The notes beneath the pieces are model-generated. The model was not told the origin of the DNA. It searched no databases and saw only the letters and a program-made list of their open reading frames with translations. This document shows, piece by piece, positions 9,076 through 17,962 of a DNA stretch of 64,000 nt; the stretch's first letter is position 1, and each line of letters opens with the position of its first letter. The translations under genes were made by a program, and so were the position numbers. Source of the stretch: CAYULW01 sp964445815. GTDB taxonomy: Bacteria > Bacteroidota > Bacteroidia > Flavobacteriales_E > Vicingaceae. The stretch lies in the NCBI GenBank assembly GCA_964445815.1, contig CAYULW010000001.1, positions 671,204 through 735,203 on the forward strand, in the 5' to 3' direction.

Positions 9076-9594
9076 CTAACTTCTTGAAGGAAATACGCCA
9101 TAGAGGCATATGATAAATTGAATACCTAAATAGGGATTTCTAATATTAAAGTTTTGTCCTCCTCCGGTGTTGCCAACTATTACAGATTGGTTATACATCG
9201 CAATATTAGTTCCTGAATGATCTGCATAAGTAGTTGCTGCGGCTAATTGCTTATTGCTAGGATTTGCACCTGCAGCAGGTGCAGCCGTAGCATTCAAAGT
9301 AGCTGCATGACTATGTGACGGTATATTAGAAAGGGTTAGGGTTACCGTCTCATGCCCGGATCTCGCTCCTTGCTTTATCGGAGATAAACCTGGTCCTGTT
9401 CCCGAATGTGTTGCAATTCTACCTCTTAGATCAGGAAGAGCAAATGTTGTTCTCCCATCGCCACCATATATGGTGCCGATTAATGAAAATAATGCAGAAT
9501 TACCACTAATGGGGAGTAATTGACCATTGCAAAAAGCCCAGTTTCTCATGGCAAAGTTGCCACCAAACATTCTGATTTCTCCTATATATTCCAT
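9076..9594 (-). CDS. Phage tail collar / MdpB-like protein, copy B
   Basis: A 172-residue paralogue of the 8119-8637 protein with the same ordered motifs (FCNGQLLPIS, GGDGRTTF, PDLRGRIATHSG, IPSHSHAA). The N-terminal half carries scattered substitutions against copy A (for example ISGNSALFSLIG for ISQFSALFSLLG), while residues from about 97 to 150 are identical in protein. The nucleotide divergence is clearly higher here than in the adjacent 118-residue gene, which is almost unchanged between copies. Same operon arrangement: 118-residue gene first, then collar gene after 1 bp. Confidence 0.85.
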   Translation of the reverse strand: MEYIGEIRMFGGNFAMRNWAFCNGQLLPISGNSALFSLIGTIYGGDGRTTFALPDLRGRIATHSGTGPGLSPIKQGARSGHETVTLTLSNIPSHSHAATLNATAAPAAGANPSNKQLAAATTYADHSGTNIAMYNQSVIVGNTGGGQNFNIRNPYLGIQFIICLYGVFPSRS

Positions 9595-9595
9595 T

Positions 9596-9952
9596 TTATT
9601 TAGTTTTAAGTTCGAGTTCGTTAAGTTGAATTATGATTGCAGAGCCTGTATTTGCGGTTATTGCAATACTGCCATACTGGTCAATGTCGATGTCATAAGA
9701 TCCTCCACCCTCGTATCGGGCATAAACTTCATAAGTTTTAAATCGGAATAAAACACCCCAGGTTTCATTTAGCTCATAGCCCTCGATTTTTTTATCACCC
9801 AAGTCAAGAGCTACAAATTGACCGATACCCGGTATTTCAAAAATGGCATTTCCGATCGGGCCAACCTCTCCGGTACCTCCATCTTTAGCAATGGTTTTAT
9901 CTCCTACAGTCACATCAAAGCGGTAGGAATTCGTAATGTTTAAGTTGTACAT
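9596..9952 (-). CDS. Uncharacterised 118-residue beta-rich protein, copy B
   Basis: Near-identical duplicate of the 8640-8996 product, with a single visible residue change (Thr117). By eye the ~350 bases of coding DNA are the same in both copies, and the bases just before the two starts also match (gaatttattggttaaag), so the duplicated segment includes the leader region. No known family recognised. It heads the upstream copy of the two-gene unit. Confidence 0.75.
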   Translation of the reverse strand: MYNLNITNSYRFDVTVGDKTIAKDGGTGEVGPIGNAIFEIPGIGQFVALDLGDKKIEGYELNETWGVLFRFKTYEVYARYEGGGSYDIDIDQYGSIAITANTGSAIIIQLNELELKTK

Positions 9953-10588
9953 ATTAATATGAATTTATTGGTTAAAGAGGTCTAAAGATGTATAAAATAT
10001 TTGGATTGACAAAAAAAAGTTCAAAAACAAGTTATTAATTATCAGTTAATTAAAAATGTAGGACAAGTTAAATTTATGTGACTTTCTAATAATCAAAAGT
10101 TTACGCTTCTTCCTGATTTTCTTTTGTTTGTTCGTGATAATTTTAATTGTTTTAGAAATTACATTGTATTTCTAATGGGAGAACACTTGCTTAAACTATA
10201 ACTGCTTGAGATTAATGGAGAAGTAATTTATTATGTGCTTGATATCCTTTAGTTTAGGGTTTGTCAGGGAGTAGGTCGTACAGCTAAAATTAGTTCGATT
10301 CTATTGTATAGGGCTTTTCCCTTTGGCGGTAACCCTTATTGGGATGTGACATTCGATGCTTGATCGACTTCGTCTTCTTATACTCTTTTATTTTTATCAG
10401 ACTCAAGCGAATTTGACTTGCCTCTATGAAAAAAGCCCAACACTTTTGTGTCAGGCTTTTCTGTCGGGTTGGCAGTCGAAAGTTCAAACTTTTCTGAGGG
10501 ACGATATGCAGATCATTGAATGAACCCAAAACATACTTTTTTATTATTACAGGACAATATGAGCGAGAAAAAGAATATCATCAGTGGT
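9953..10588. other. Intergenic region with a dispersed repeat copy
   Basis: No convincing gene in this 636 bp. It carries the leader of the copy B tail-collar unit near 9953-9985, AT-rich sequence without motif to about 10260, and the ~140 bp repeat at 10362-10500. Short open frames here overlap the repeat hairpin or run antisense into the TonB receptor and have no homology I recognise. Confidence 0.6.
10362..10500. repeat. Dispersed ~140 bp intergenic repeat, copy 1
   Basis: Clearly similar to 16771-16910 in the same orientation. Shared blocks in order are cgacttcgtc, actcaagcga, ttgcct, aaaagcccaacac, ttgtgtcaggctt, ctgtcggg, tggcagtc, aaagttc and aactttt. The core 10431-10460 folds as AAAAGCC..ACAC-tttt-GTGT..GGCTTTT, a symmetrical hairpin that could terminate transcription both ways. 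Identity falls off outside these limits. No transposase or terminal inverted repeat visible. Confidence 0.75.
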
Positions 10589-13350
10589 TTAGAAATATAC
10601 TCTGAACATCATATTAGGGAAAAAACCGAATTGAGTCCTATAGCCAATGGAATTGGACTCCTCTTCATCGTAATATTCAGATATCTTTCCTTTATTATCA
10701 GTGATGTTGTCCAAATTAAACCAAAGCTCATATGTTTTATTGGGTTTATCCCACTTGTAACTTGTAGAAAGGGTGATTTGATAAATATCTTCAATTCTAT
10801 CTTCATAAGCTTTTTCATAATCCCAATAACGATTATTTTGAGGGTCAACGGCTAAGTTTCCATCTTGATCTCTAAGTAGCGGAATGTATCTTTTGCCACC
10901 ACCATAAAATAGTTTGGCATTTAAGCCTAAGGTTTGATTTCCCTTTTTGCCTAACTTTTTATATTCTTTACCAAGTAATACATTTACCAAGTAATTCCCA
11001 TTGTATTGAGTGTTACGCTCTTTTCCCTCTAAAGACTTATAGGTCGAATTATAAAGGGAACCATTTAACAGATAATAGTAATCATTTGCAAAAAAGCGTT
11101 CTAAGGTAAATTCAATTCCATAGTTTTTACCCGTTCCCTTGTTGACTAAGTCTACATATCTGTATTCTAGACCTTCATTAATAGTGGCGTAGAAACTCGT
11201 ATCATTATTTTCTACAGGCAGGTTATACAAGTCTTGATAATAAACTTCAACTTTTCCGACTAGATTCTCCGAAAAACGCCTTTCAAGACCCAACACAAAG
11301 TGATGTGCTTTTAATAGATCAAGGTTATTGTTGGGTTCTATAACGCTTCCATCTTCCTGTTCTACTTTTGCAAAATAATTATGAATGCTTTCCATCGTGC
11401 TATGGTTACCGTAGCCCGCAGAAAGCGTATTCTTGTTGCTTAACTTCCAATTGAATGCAACTCTTGGCTCTAGGGTACTCTTGTCGTTATACAAAACATT
11501 CATATTGTGCAAGCCTAATACCATAGTAATGTCTTCATTAAAACGATGTTTCCAAGCGAAGAAATTTCTCAAGGTGCTTATGTTTCCATCAAGGTTTAAT
11601 AGACTGCTTCTTGAATTCGATCCGTTTCTTAAAATACTTTGTTTGTTATCGAAGGTAAAAAGATTGTATTTTGTTCCGATTTGAATTTTATTCTTCGCAT
11701 CTAATTTGTTGTGGTAACTTACCGCTCCCCTGTAGACAGTTTGTCTTAATCTAGCTTTGTAGTTTAATGCCTTTTCAGATGTATCATCTCTCAGGTAATT
11801 TCCGCTTGCATCAGAGATTGGAATTAACTTAGATTCGAAAACATCGTCTTGAATACCATCTATAGAATAGGCCAATGTCGTCTTTAAAAAACTGTGTTCA
11901 TTCAAGGTTAAACTGTGGTTTACTCCAGTATTTAGTAAATAGGTTTGTGTCTCATAATCTTGAGCTGCTACGTTTTGAGGTCTGGGAATATCTCCTTCCG
12001 TCCAACCATCGATAATGTCTACATCTTCTAAATTAGAACCACTTAAACCTGCTAAACCAAAGACAGAGAAAATCCCCATTTTTTGGGTTGGTAATTGAAC
12101 TTTAAAGGCCGCATCTTGAAATTTTGGGACTCCATCTACATCAACTAGTCCGAGGTCACGAATTAAGGAAACAGTAGAGTATCGGTAATTGACTAAGTAT
12201 GAACCACCATATCCACTTTTTAGAGGTCCTTCTAAGGTTAAATCAGTTCCTAAAATTCCTATTGCTGCAGAACCTTCAAACTTTTCATTGTTACCAGCCC
12301 TAAGTTTTATATCGTAGATTCCTGAAAGTGCATCTCCATATTCCGGAGAGAATGCTCCGGTATAAAAATCAGAGGCAGCCAATAAATTGTTGTTGAGCGC
12401 ACTTATTCCACTGGCACTTACAGCATTTTGATCGGCGAAATGGTTGGGGTTAGTAATCTGCACACCTTCCAATCTCCAACGCATGTATTTTGGCGAATTT
12501 CCACGAACAATGATATCATTACTCCCATCCTGACTAGTTGCCACTCCGTATAATTAGATACAATACGTGAAGGATCATTAAATGGACCTGCAAATCGGTT
12601 AGATTCTTCGGGGGATATGGAACGAGCTCCTATCAGTGACATTTCATTTAATGCTTTTCCTTTCTCTTTGTCTGGTCTTATCACCACTTCATCCATAGCA
12701 ACTACAGACTCTTGCATGTCTAATTTTAGAACGACTTCTTTCCCCGAATTTACGACGATGTTGGGAATTATTTTTCTTTCATAACCGATGTAAGAGAGTT
12801 GTAGGTCAATCCTTCCAATGGGTACATTTTCAAATCGAAACTTCCCATTTTCATCTGCAGCTACTCCTATTACAGGATTTGTATTAACTATTGATACAGT
12901 AGCACCTATTAAGGGCATCTTACTATCTGCGTCTAAAACAATGCCTCTAACAGTTTGTGTTAGACCAAAAGTTTGTTCTTCTTCATTAGCTGAGCGTTCC
13001 TTTTTAGGAAAAATGACTATTGTATTGCCCTCCTTTTTAAAGTCAAGCCCTGTATTGTTTAAACTTTTTTGAAGCACCTCTTCTAGACTAGCTTTAGAGA
13101 CTGATAGCGTAATGGGTGTGCATTTTCTTATCTCTTCATTGTTATAGATAAAATTGATGTCAGTCTTTTTCTTGAGTTCATTTAGTATGGTTTTAATCGT
13201 AGCTTTTTCAACCGAAAAGGTATAGTTGACCTCTTGTGCATTCAATTGAATTGAGATAATCAGTGAAAGCATGAATAGAACTAATTTTGATTTAAGATTT
13301 AGTCCTTTAAAGCGGAACTTCTCGAAGTTTTTTACTTTGATATTTTTCAT
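10589..13350 (-). pseudogene. TonB-dependent receptor with STN domain, broken by a one-base frameshift
   Basis: Two overlapping frames together make one ~920-residue outer-membrane receptor. The first part (start at 13350) has a signal peptide, an STN domain (about residues 45-115), a carboxypeptidase-regulatory-like domain and the start of the plug (SNRFAGPFNDPSRIVSNY). The second frame continues with GVATSQDGSNDIIVRGNSP, the plug and the 22-strand barrel, ending in NMMFRVYF. The frames join at about 12546-12548, where the minus strand reads acggagtgg; one extra G would restore T-G-V-A-T-S. The span is 2762 bp, one base short of a multiple of three. With FecR and an ECF sigma factor upstream, it would be a surface-signalling receptor for an unknown ligand. 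It is either a genuine inactivation or a sequencing error in a short G run. Confidence 0.85.
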
Positions 13351-13428
13351 AATTTTAAGCTTATTAAAGATTTCAGGTCTTTTAGATTAAATTTAGAATG
13401 GGAAATGTTGGCGCATTTCTCTTCTTTT

Positions 13429-14589
13429 TTAGTAAATGATTATTGTATTATCTTTTAATTTAAAATGTACATCAGTGGTCATTTCTAGCATTTTTAGAAT
13501 GTTAGAAATAGGTTGAGTGTTATCTATTCGAGCTGTGAAATGAAAATCCTTCAAGGTGTTATCTTCAAACTCATAGTCGAAATCGTATAAACGAGCCAAT
13601 CTTCTCATGACAGCTTCAAGGCTTTCTTCTTCAAACTCTATTTTGCCTTTTATCCAAGAAGTAAAGATTTCTGTGTTGACCGTTTTTACTTGAATCTCGG
13701 TCTGATTTGTAAACACATTGGCCTGCTCATTAGGTACTAGAGTCTTTTCTGATTCCGAGGTTGACAGTTTAATACTTCCCTCTACTAAAGTAGTAGATGT
13801 ATAAGGCTCATTATCATAAGCAAAAACATTAAAAGAAGTTCCTAATACCCTAATGTCGGTTTCCTGAGTATTTACAATAAATGGTTTTCCGTTGTGTTGT
13901 ACATCAAAGAATGCTTCACCTTTTAGAAAGACTTCTCTTGTATTGTCTGTGAAGCGAACAGGATATTTAATGGAAGTATTTGCGTTTAACCAAACTTCTG
14001 TTCCATCACTTAAGGTGAGTCGATAATTTCCTCCCTTTGGTGTGATGAGTGTGTTATACACCATTGGCTCGATTTTCTCTATGTCTCCCGCTGATATGTA
14101 TTCTAATATAGCCTCTTGATTTTTCAATTGCGCACCTCCTTCTTTAAGTGTGGTTACCTTTTCCTTTTGGAGGTTCAGTTTTTGACCATTGGCTAAAATT
14201 AGAGTTGCTTTAGATTCCCAAGGAGTAAAGGTTTTATCAATTTTTGCTAGAGCGTTATATTGCTGATCCCACCAATAATAACCGACAGCCATTAAAAGGA
14301 TGAACGGAGCTAATACTGCTGCGTATCGAAGTAGTTTTCTAACATTTAATTCAATAACCTTGGTCTTGAAAAGGGTTTTATCAATAGAAGACCAGGCCTT
14401 CGCCTTATCAAAAAGCTCAAAATCATCTAGCTTATTAATAAGCGTATGATCTTCTAGCATTTTTTTATAAAATGAGGCGTTCTCTTGATTTTGATCTACC
14501 CATTGCTGAAGTAGCTTTTCTTCTTCAAAAGATAATTCGTCCTTTATCTTTTTGTAAAGTAGTTTTGAAATTTGAAAAGCATTTTCCAT
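13429..14589 (-). CDS. FecR-family anti-sigma / sensor protein
   Basis: A 386-residue inner-membrane protein: cytoplasmic N-terminal ~90 residues that would hold the sigma factor, one transmembrane helix (LLRYAAVLAPFILLMAVGYYW, about 87-107), then a periplasmic FecR domain with GGNYRLTLSDGTEVWLNA and EVFLKGEAFFDV, and a C-terminal DUF4974-type domain (about 315-385). In this family the periplasmic part senses the STN domain of an occupied TonB receptor and controls the partner sigma factor. It lies between the sigma gene and the receptor in one minus-strand operon. Complete and ordinary. Confidence 0.92.
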   Translation of the reverse strand: MENAFQISKLLYKKIKDELSFEEEKLLQQWVDQNQENASFYKKMLEDHTLINKLDDFELFDKAKAWSSIDKTLFKTKVIELNVRKLLRYAAVLAPFILLMAVGYYWWDQQYNALAKIDKTFTPWESKATLILANGQKLNLQKEKVTTLKEGGAQLKNQEAILEYISAGDIEKIEPMVYNTLITPKGGNYRLTLSDGTEVWLNANTSIKYPVRFTDNTREVFLKGEAFFDVQHNGKPFIVNTQETDIRVLGTSFNVFAYDNEPYTSTTLVEGSIKLSTSESEKTLVPNEQANVFTNQTEIQVKTVNTEIFTSWIKGKIEFEEESLEAVMRRLARLYDFDYEFEDNTLKDFHFTARIDNTQPISNILKMLEMTTDVHFKLKDNTIIIY

Positions 14590-14659
14590 GTTTTAAGAAT
14601 AGGTTCGTACTTAAAACAACTTTATTCAAAACTGGGTGAAAAGAAATTAAAATATTTTT

Positions 14660-15208
14660 TTAAAGGCTTAATAAGATTCCATTGGCAATTGGAGACAGCT
14701 TCTTTTTAAGCTTACTATATGCAATTTTCTTTTGGGTCTTTACAGTATTTTCAGAAATGCCAAGCATATTGGCAATCTCCTTATTTTTTAATCCTTTCAG
14801 CGCCAGTAGAATGATCTTTTTAGCCGCATTCGGCAAGTGTTCTATTTCAATATACAACTGATTAAATGTTTCTTCTTCAATGACATGTTGTGTGAAAAAA
14901 GACTGAGATTCCAGCTCGTAAATCAACCGCTCCTCATGCTTTTGGAGTACTGTGTTGTGCTTTAAATGGTTCAAGCACTTATTTCTAACTGATGTATATA
15001 GAAACGCCTTGATTGCTTTTTCATGATTAAAATCTAATCTCTTTTCCCACAGAATCCCAAATACTTCTTGAATCATATCCTCTGCTAGAAAAGTGTCTTC
15101 TAAATATCTATACCCAAACGCACACAAAGGCTTATAATACAGATCAAATAGGTTTTTAAACACCTTTTTATCGATATTAGGTATTGAATTTAGAGAGTCT
15201 TGTTCCAA
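14660..15208 (-). CDS. ECF RNA polymerase sigma factor (FecI-like)
   Basis: A 182-residue sigma-70 family protein with only regions 2 and 4. Region 2 holds FGYRYLEDTFLAEDMIQEVF and LWEKR; region 4 holds LPNAAKKIILLALKGLKNKEIANMLGIS-type helix-turn-helix sequence followed by TVKTQKKIAYSKLKK. This is the Bacteroidota FecI-like group, always paired with FecR and a TonB receptor, as here. It should direct transcription of the receptor operon when FecR signals. Confidence 0.92.
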   Translation of the reverse strand: MEQDSLNSIPNIDKKVFKNLFDLYYKPLCAFGYRYLEDTFLAEDMIQEVFGILWEKRLDFNHEKAIKAFLYTSVRNKCLNHLKHNTVLQKHEERLIYELESQSFFTQHVIEEETFNQLYIEIEHLPNAAKKIILLALKGLKNKEIANMLGISENTVKTQKKIAYSKLKKKLSPIANGILLSL

Positions 15209-15348
15209 TGAAGTGAGTAGTTAAAAATAGATACTAAAATAAATGTTTAGTTCAATATAATTCCAAAAACAATAGTTTACACCGAAGAACTGTGCTAGAA
15301 TCCAAATAAAACATTCCTTACTTTTAACCGATACATTGTCAACTTGAG

Positions 15349-16467
15349 GTGAAAATAACTCCAAAAGCGAAAAGAAATATTTTAAGGATTATTCCCTTCG
15401 CGATTATCTGGTTATTGAGTGGATTGATAACTGATATAACTGAGATTGGAGTGACTCGTAACCAAAACCTCAATCCGGATACTGATATTTCCTTTACTAT
15501 CCCTGTGCTGATTTTCGCTAGCCTAGCGAATGTTCTGGTTGGACTTATTGTAGGGGTTTTAGAAGTGGTTTATTTAGAAAAGAGATTCTCAAACCGAACA
15601 CTGAGTGTCAAGATTTTTTACAAATTCTTAATCTACCTTACCTTAATCATTATCATAGTAGTCCTCCTTTTTCCTCTGGCATTTACACTTGAAACAGGCA
15701 TAAGTTTGTTAGAAGTCGATGCTTGGCAAAAATTGGGTAGATTCCTAATAAGTATCTCTTTCCTTATCACCTTATTCCATTTGTCTGTAAGGCTTGTGGT
15801 TTGCTTGATATATTCTGCTATAAGTGAAAATTTAGGGCATCATGTGTTTTTAAATTTTATTTCCGGGAAATACCATCAACCCAAAATTGAAAAGCGGATT
15901 TTCATGTTCTTAGACATGAAATCTTCAACTACAATAGCTGAATCTTTAGGTCACATAAATTACTTCAAATTACTGGACACCTATTATCATATTATGTCAG
16001 ATCCCATTATCAATTCACTCGGTGAAGTATACCAGTATATAGGAGATGAAATCGTGATTTCATGGAAGCCTGGCAAGGGGATTAACCAGGCAAATTGCAT
16101 CAAGTGTTTCTTTGATATACGCGATCATCTTAATGAGCAAAAAGAGGTTTTGTTTAATGAATTTGGTTTTGAAATTGGTTTCAAAGCAGGCATTCATTTC
16201 GGTGAAGTCACTATTGGCGAGATTGGAGACTTAAAAAAGGAAATCGTATTTACGGGGGATGTTTTAAATACGACTGCTAGAATCCAAAGTCTTTGTAAGG
16301 AGTTAAAATCTGACTTACTGATCTCAGGTGCAATTAAAGAATTATTACCCCATTCTAACTATCAATATAGCTCTAAAGGAGAGATAGAATTGAAAGGAAG
16401 AAAGAAGAAAGAAGAGTTGTTTAGCGTAACTTTAGAAAAGAAACCGACAATCACTAGCAATATGTAA
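15349..16467 (+). CDS. Membrane class III adenylate/guanylate cyclase
   Basis: A 372-residue protein beginning at GTG 15349 (a nearby TTG frame is stopped at once). Four hydrophobic helices occupy roughly residues 10-150, followed by a class III cyclase catalytic domain: IFMFLDMKSSTTIAESLG contributes the first metal-binding Asp, GEVYQYIGDEIVISW the second Asp, and FKAGIHFGEVTIGEIG and GDVLNTTARIQ complete the core. It would make cAMP or cGMP at the membrane. Three Crp/Fnr proteins occur later in the window, but whether any binds cAMP is not evident. Start codon is uncertain by a few residues. Confidence 0.88.
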   Translation: MKITPKAKRNILRIIPFAIIWLLSGLITDITEIGVTRNQNLNPDTDISFTIPVLIFASLANVLVGLIVGVLEVVYLEKRFSNRTLSVKIFYKFLIYLTLIIIIVVLLFPLAFTLETGISLLEVDAWQKLGRFLISISFLITLFHLSVRLVVCLIYSAISENLGHHVFLNFISGKYHQPKIEKRIFMFLDMKSSTTIAESLGHINYFKLLDTYYHIMSDPIINSLGEVYQYIGDEIVISWKPGKGINQANCIKCFFDIRDHLNEQKEVLFNEFGFEIGFKAGIHFGEVTIGEIGDLKKEIVFTGDVLNTTARIQSLCKELKSDLLISGAIKELLPHSNYQYSSKGEIELKGRKKKEELFSVTLEKKPTITSNM

Positions 16468-16497
16468 ACTGTATTAAAACGCAGTTTGAATCAAATG

Positions 16498-16606
16498 TTG
16501 TGCACAAGCTTAAAACCGAATGGCGAAAAAATTAGGCGTTTAATATTAATCATTGCCGGCAAAAGCTGGTAACGCGACATATACTTAAACCGTTGGCCTA
16601 ACAATT
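16498..16606. repeat. Imperfect inverted repeat resembling a recombination (attC-like) site
   Basis: Left arm aattaggcgttta and right arm taaaccgttggcctaacaatt are complementary with short bulges. The right end ggcctaacaatt resembles the outer part of integron attC sites, and the palindrome ttgtgcacaa precedes it. No integrase gene is present. This is a visual resemblance only and may be a degenerate intergenic repeat. Confidence 0.3.
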
Positions 16607-16770
16607 CCATATACTCTCACTTCGTTTCTATCAATGAGTAGATATTGAATAAGATAAAATTTCGAACTTGCCAATTGGAATTAGATTCTGATGATTAGTG
16701 TCTTAGGTTTTGTCGGGATGAGTGGATTACCTGACGGTGATCCAAAAGTGGGTACTTACATTCAAATCCT

Positions 16771-16910
16771 GACCGACTTCGTCGTTCTGAGCTTTTTAAT
16801 TTCACTAAACTCAAGCGAGCTTGGTTTGCCTCAATTAAAAAGCCCAACACTATTGTGTCAGGCTTCTCTGTCGGGGTGGCAGTCAAAAGTTCGAACTTTT
16901 TTGAAGGAAG
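16771..16910. repeat. Dispersed ~140 bp intergenic repeat, copy 2
   Basis: Second copy of the element at 10362-10500, same orientation. It retains the hairpin agcccaacac/gtgtcaggct (16840-16865) and a perfect 16-base palindrome aaaagttcgaactttt at 16885-16900. Differences are scattered substitutions, as expected for an old dispersed repeat rather than a recent insertion. Confidence 0.75.
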
Positions 16911-17049
16911 ATTTGAAATTGATAAAAGACCATATTGCAGATCTGGTATCCTAATTATTTAGTAATTATTTGTGAATATGTATGGTCATTATAGCAAAAG
17001 TAATTCTCAGAAGAATTAATCCCTAACTGTTCACTAGTCTATTCTAATA

Positions 17050-17063
17050 CTGATCCAGATCAT
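17050..17063. promoter_or_regulatory. Crp/Fnr-type box CTGAT-CCAG-ATCAT
   Basis: One mismatch to the ATGAT-N4-ATCAT palindrome repeated through the window. Its centre is about 77 bp before the queD start codon. Confidence 0.45.
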
Positions 17064-17133
17064 ATTTACGTAGTTTATGGGGGACTACATTCGTGTAAAA
17101 TTTTAATACTATATAGTTGTTCGATAAATTGCG

Positions 17134-17583
17134 ATGGATATAATAAGAGTTACAAAGGAGTTCAACTTTGAGATGGCACATGCATTGTATGGATATGATG
17201 GAGCTTGTAAAAACATACATGGTCACTCATATAAACTCAAGGTAGGTGTAATAGGAAAGGTTAAAAATAATGGTACTCAGAATGATGGTATGATCATTGA
17301 CTTTTCTGTCCTTAAAGAAATAGTCAAAACTTATATTATAGATGTTTATGATCATGCTTTGATGCTTAATGTATCTTCTCCTCACAAGGAACTAAAAATG
17401 GGCTTACCGCCCTTTGAAAAAGTGATTCTCACTAAGTACCAACCAACTTGTGAGAATATGCTCATAGACATGGTGGAAAGGATTAAAGTAGCTTTACCGG
17501 AAGGTATTACCTTAAACCATCTTTTTTTAAGAGAAACAGAAACTTCATTTGCCGAGTGGTATTTAGAAGATAACAAACCCTAA
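17134..17583 (+). CDS. queD: 6-carboxy-tetrahydropterin synthase / PTPS family (QueD-like)
   Basis: A 149-residue protein of the usual single-domain length. The zinc-binding and catalytic marks are present: His in FEMAHALYG, the CKNIHGH block (catalytic Cys plus two His), YDHALMLN (Asp/His of the catalytic relay), TCENM and ETETSFAEW (substrate-anchoring Glu). It converts dihydroneopterin triphosphate to 6-carboxytetrahydropterin in queuosine synthesis, or acts as a pyruvoyl-tetrahydropterin synthase. QueC, QueE and QueF are not in the window. A Crp/Fnr-type box lies about 77 bp upstream, which is unexpected for a tRNA-modification gene. Confidence 0.88.
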   Translation: MDIIRVTKEFNFEMAHALYGYDGACKNIHGHSYKLKVGVIGKVKNNGTQNDGMIIDFSVLKEIVKTYIIDVYDHALMLNVSSPHKELKMGLPPFEKVILTKYQPTCENMLIDMVERIKVALPEGITLNHLFLRETETSFAEWYLEDNKP

Positions 17584-17962
17584 AATGTAATATAACTATC
17601 GTTTATTTGCAGACTTAGATTATCCCCATTTATTGATAGTGATTGAATTTAGAGAACTTATCGTGCTTACCTATAGAATTTACTATCTGTAACATTATGC
17701 GATTAAAAAACTATGTTTCAGTTAAACTATAAGCTTCTATACTTTGTAAAATAATGTTGAGAGTTATGAACCACGGTTTTATAAAAAGAGTGGGGTATAT
17801 AGTTTAAAATCTTAAGTAAACTACTGAAGGTAGTCTATAGATGTTTTAGAGTGCTTTTTATCATATTAATGTATGAGCAAAAACATATTATTTTGCATTG
17901 CTATCTGTTAATTTTATAACTGTATTGCTTCCTTTTTTTGGTTTAATTAACTATGAATTGCC
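17584..17962. other. Intergenic, AT-rich, no gene seen
   Basis: 379 bp with no open frame of note, no clear hairpin terminator and no copy of the Crp/Fnr-type palindrome. It presumably holds the promoter of the MbnP/MbnH pair, but no confident -33/-7 pair could be assigned. Confidence 0.5.

Larger units (their letters stand above)
16468..17133. other. Intergenic region with repeat copy 2 and an attC-like inverted repeat
   Basis: No convincing gene. Contents in order: a palindrome ttgtgcacaa at 16498-16507; an inverted pair, aattaggcgttta near 16530-16542 against taaaccgttggcctaacaatt at 16586-16606; the dispersed repeat at 16771-16910; and a Crp/Fnr-type box at 17050-17063 before queD. Open frames overlapping the repeat are not supported by homology. 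Confidence 0.6.

Noticed and set aside
8119..9952. The tail-collar genes as a prophage remnant
   Set aside because: No capsid, terminase, baseplate, sheath or integrase genes nearby; stand-alone MdpB-like collar proteins are common in chromosomes.
10290..10529. Minus-strand open frame over the first repeat copy
   Set aside because: It lies across the hairpin of the dispersed repeat and has no recognisable protein pattern; copy 2 gives an equally accidental frame.
10520..10855. Plus-strand open frame at the end of the TonB receptor
   Set aside because: Antisense to the receptor C-terminus, where the barrel sequence on the other strand is clearly coding.
16691..16954. Open frames on both strands in the second repeat copy
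   Set aside because: They coincide with the repeat and its palindromes, not with a protein family.
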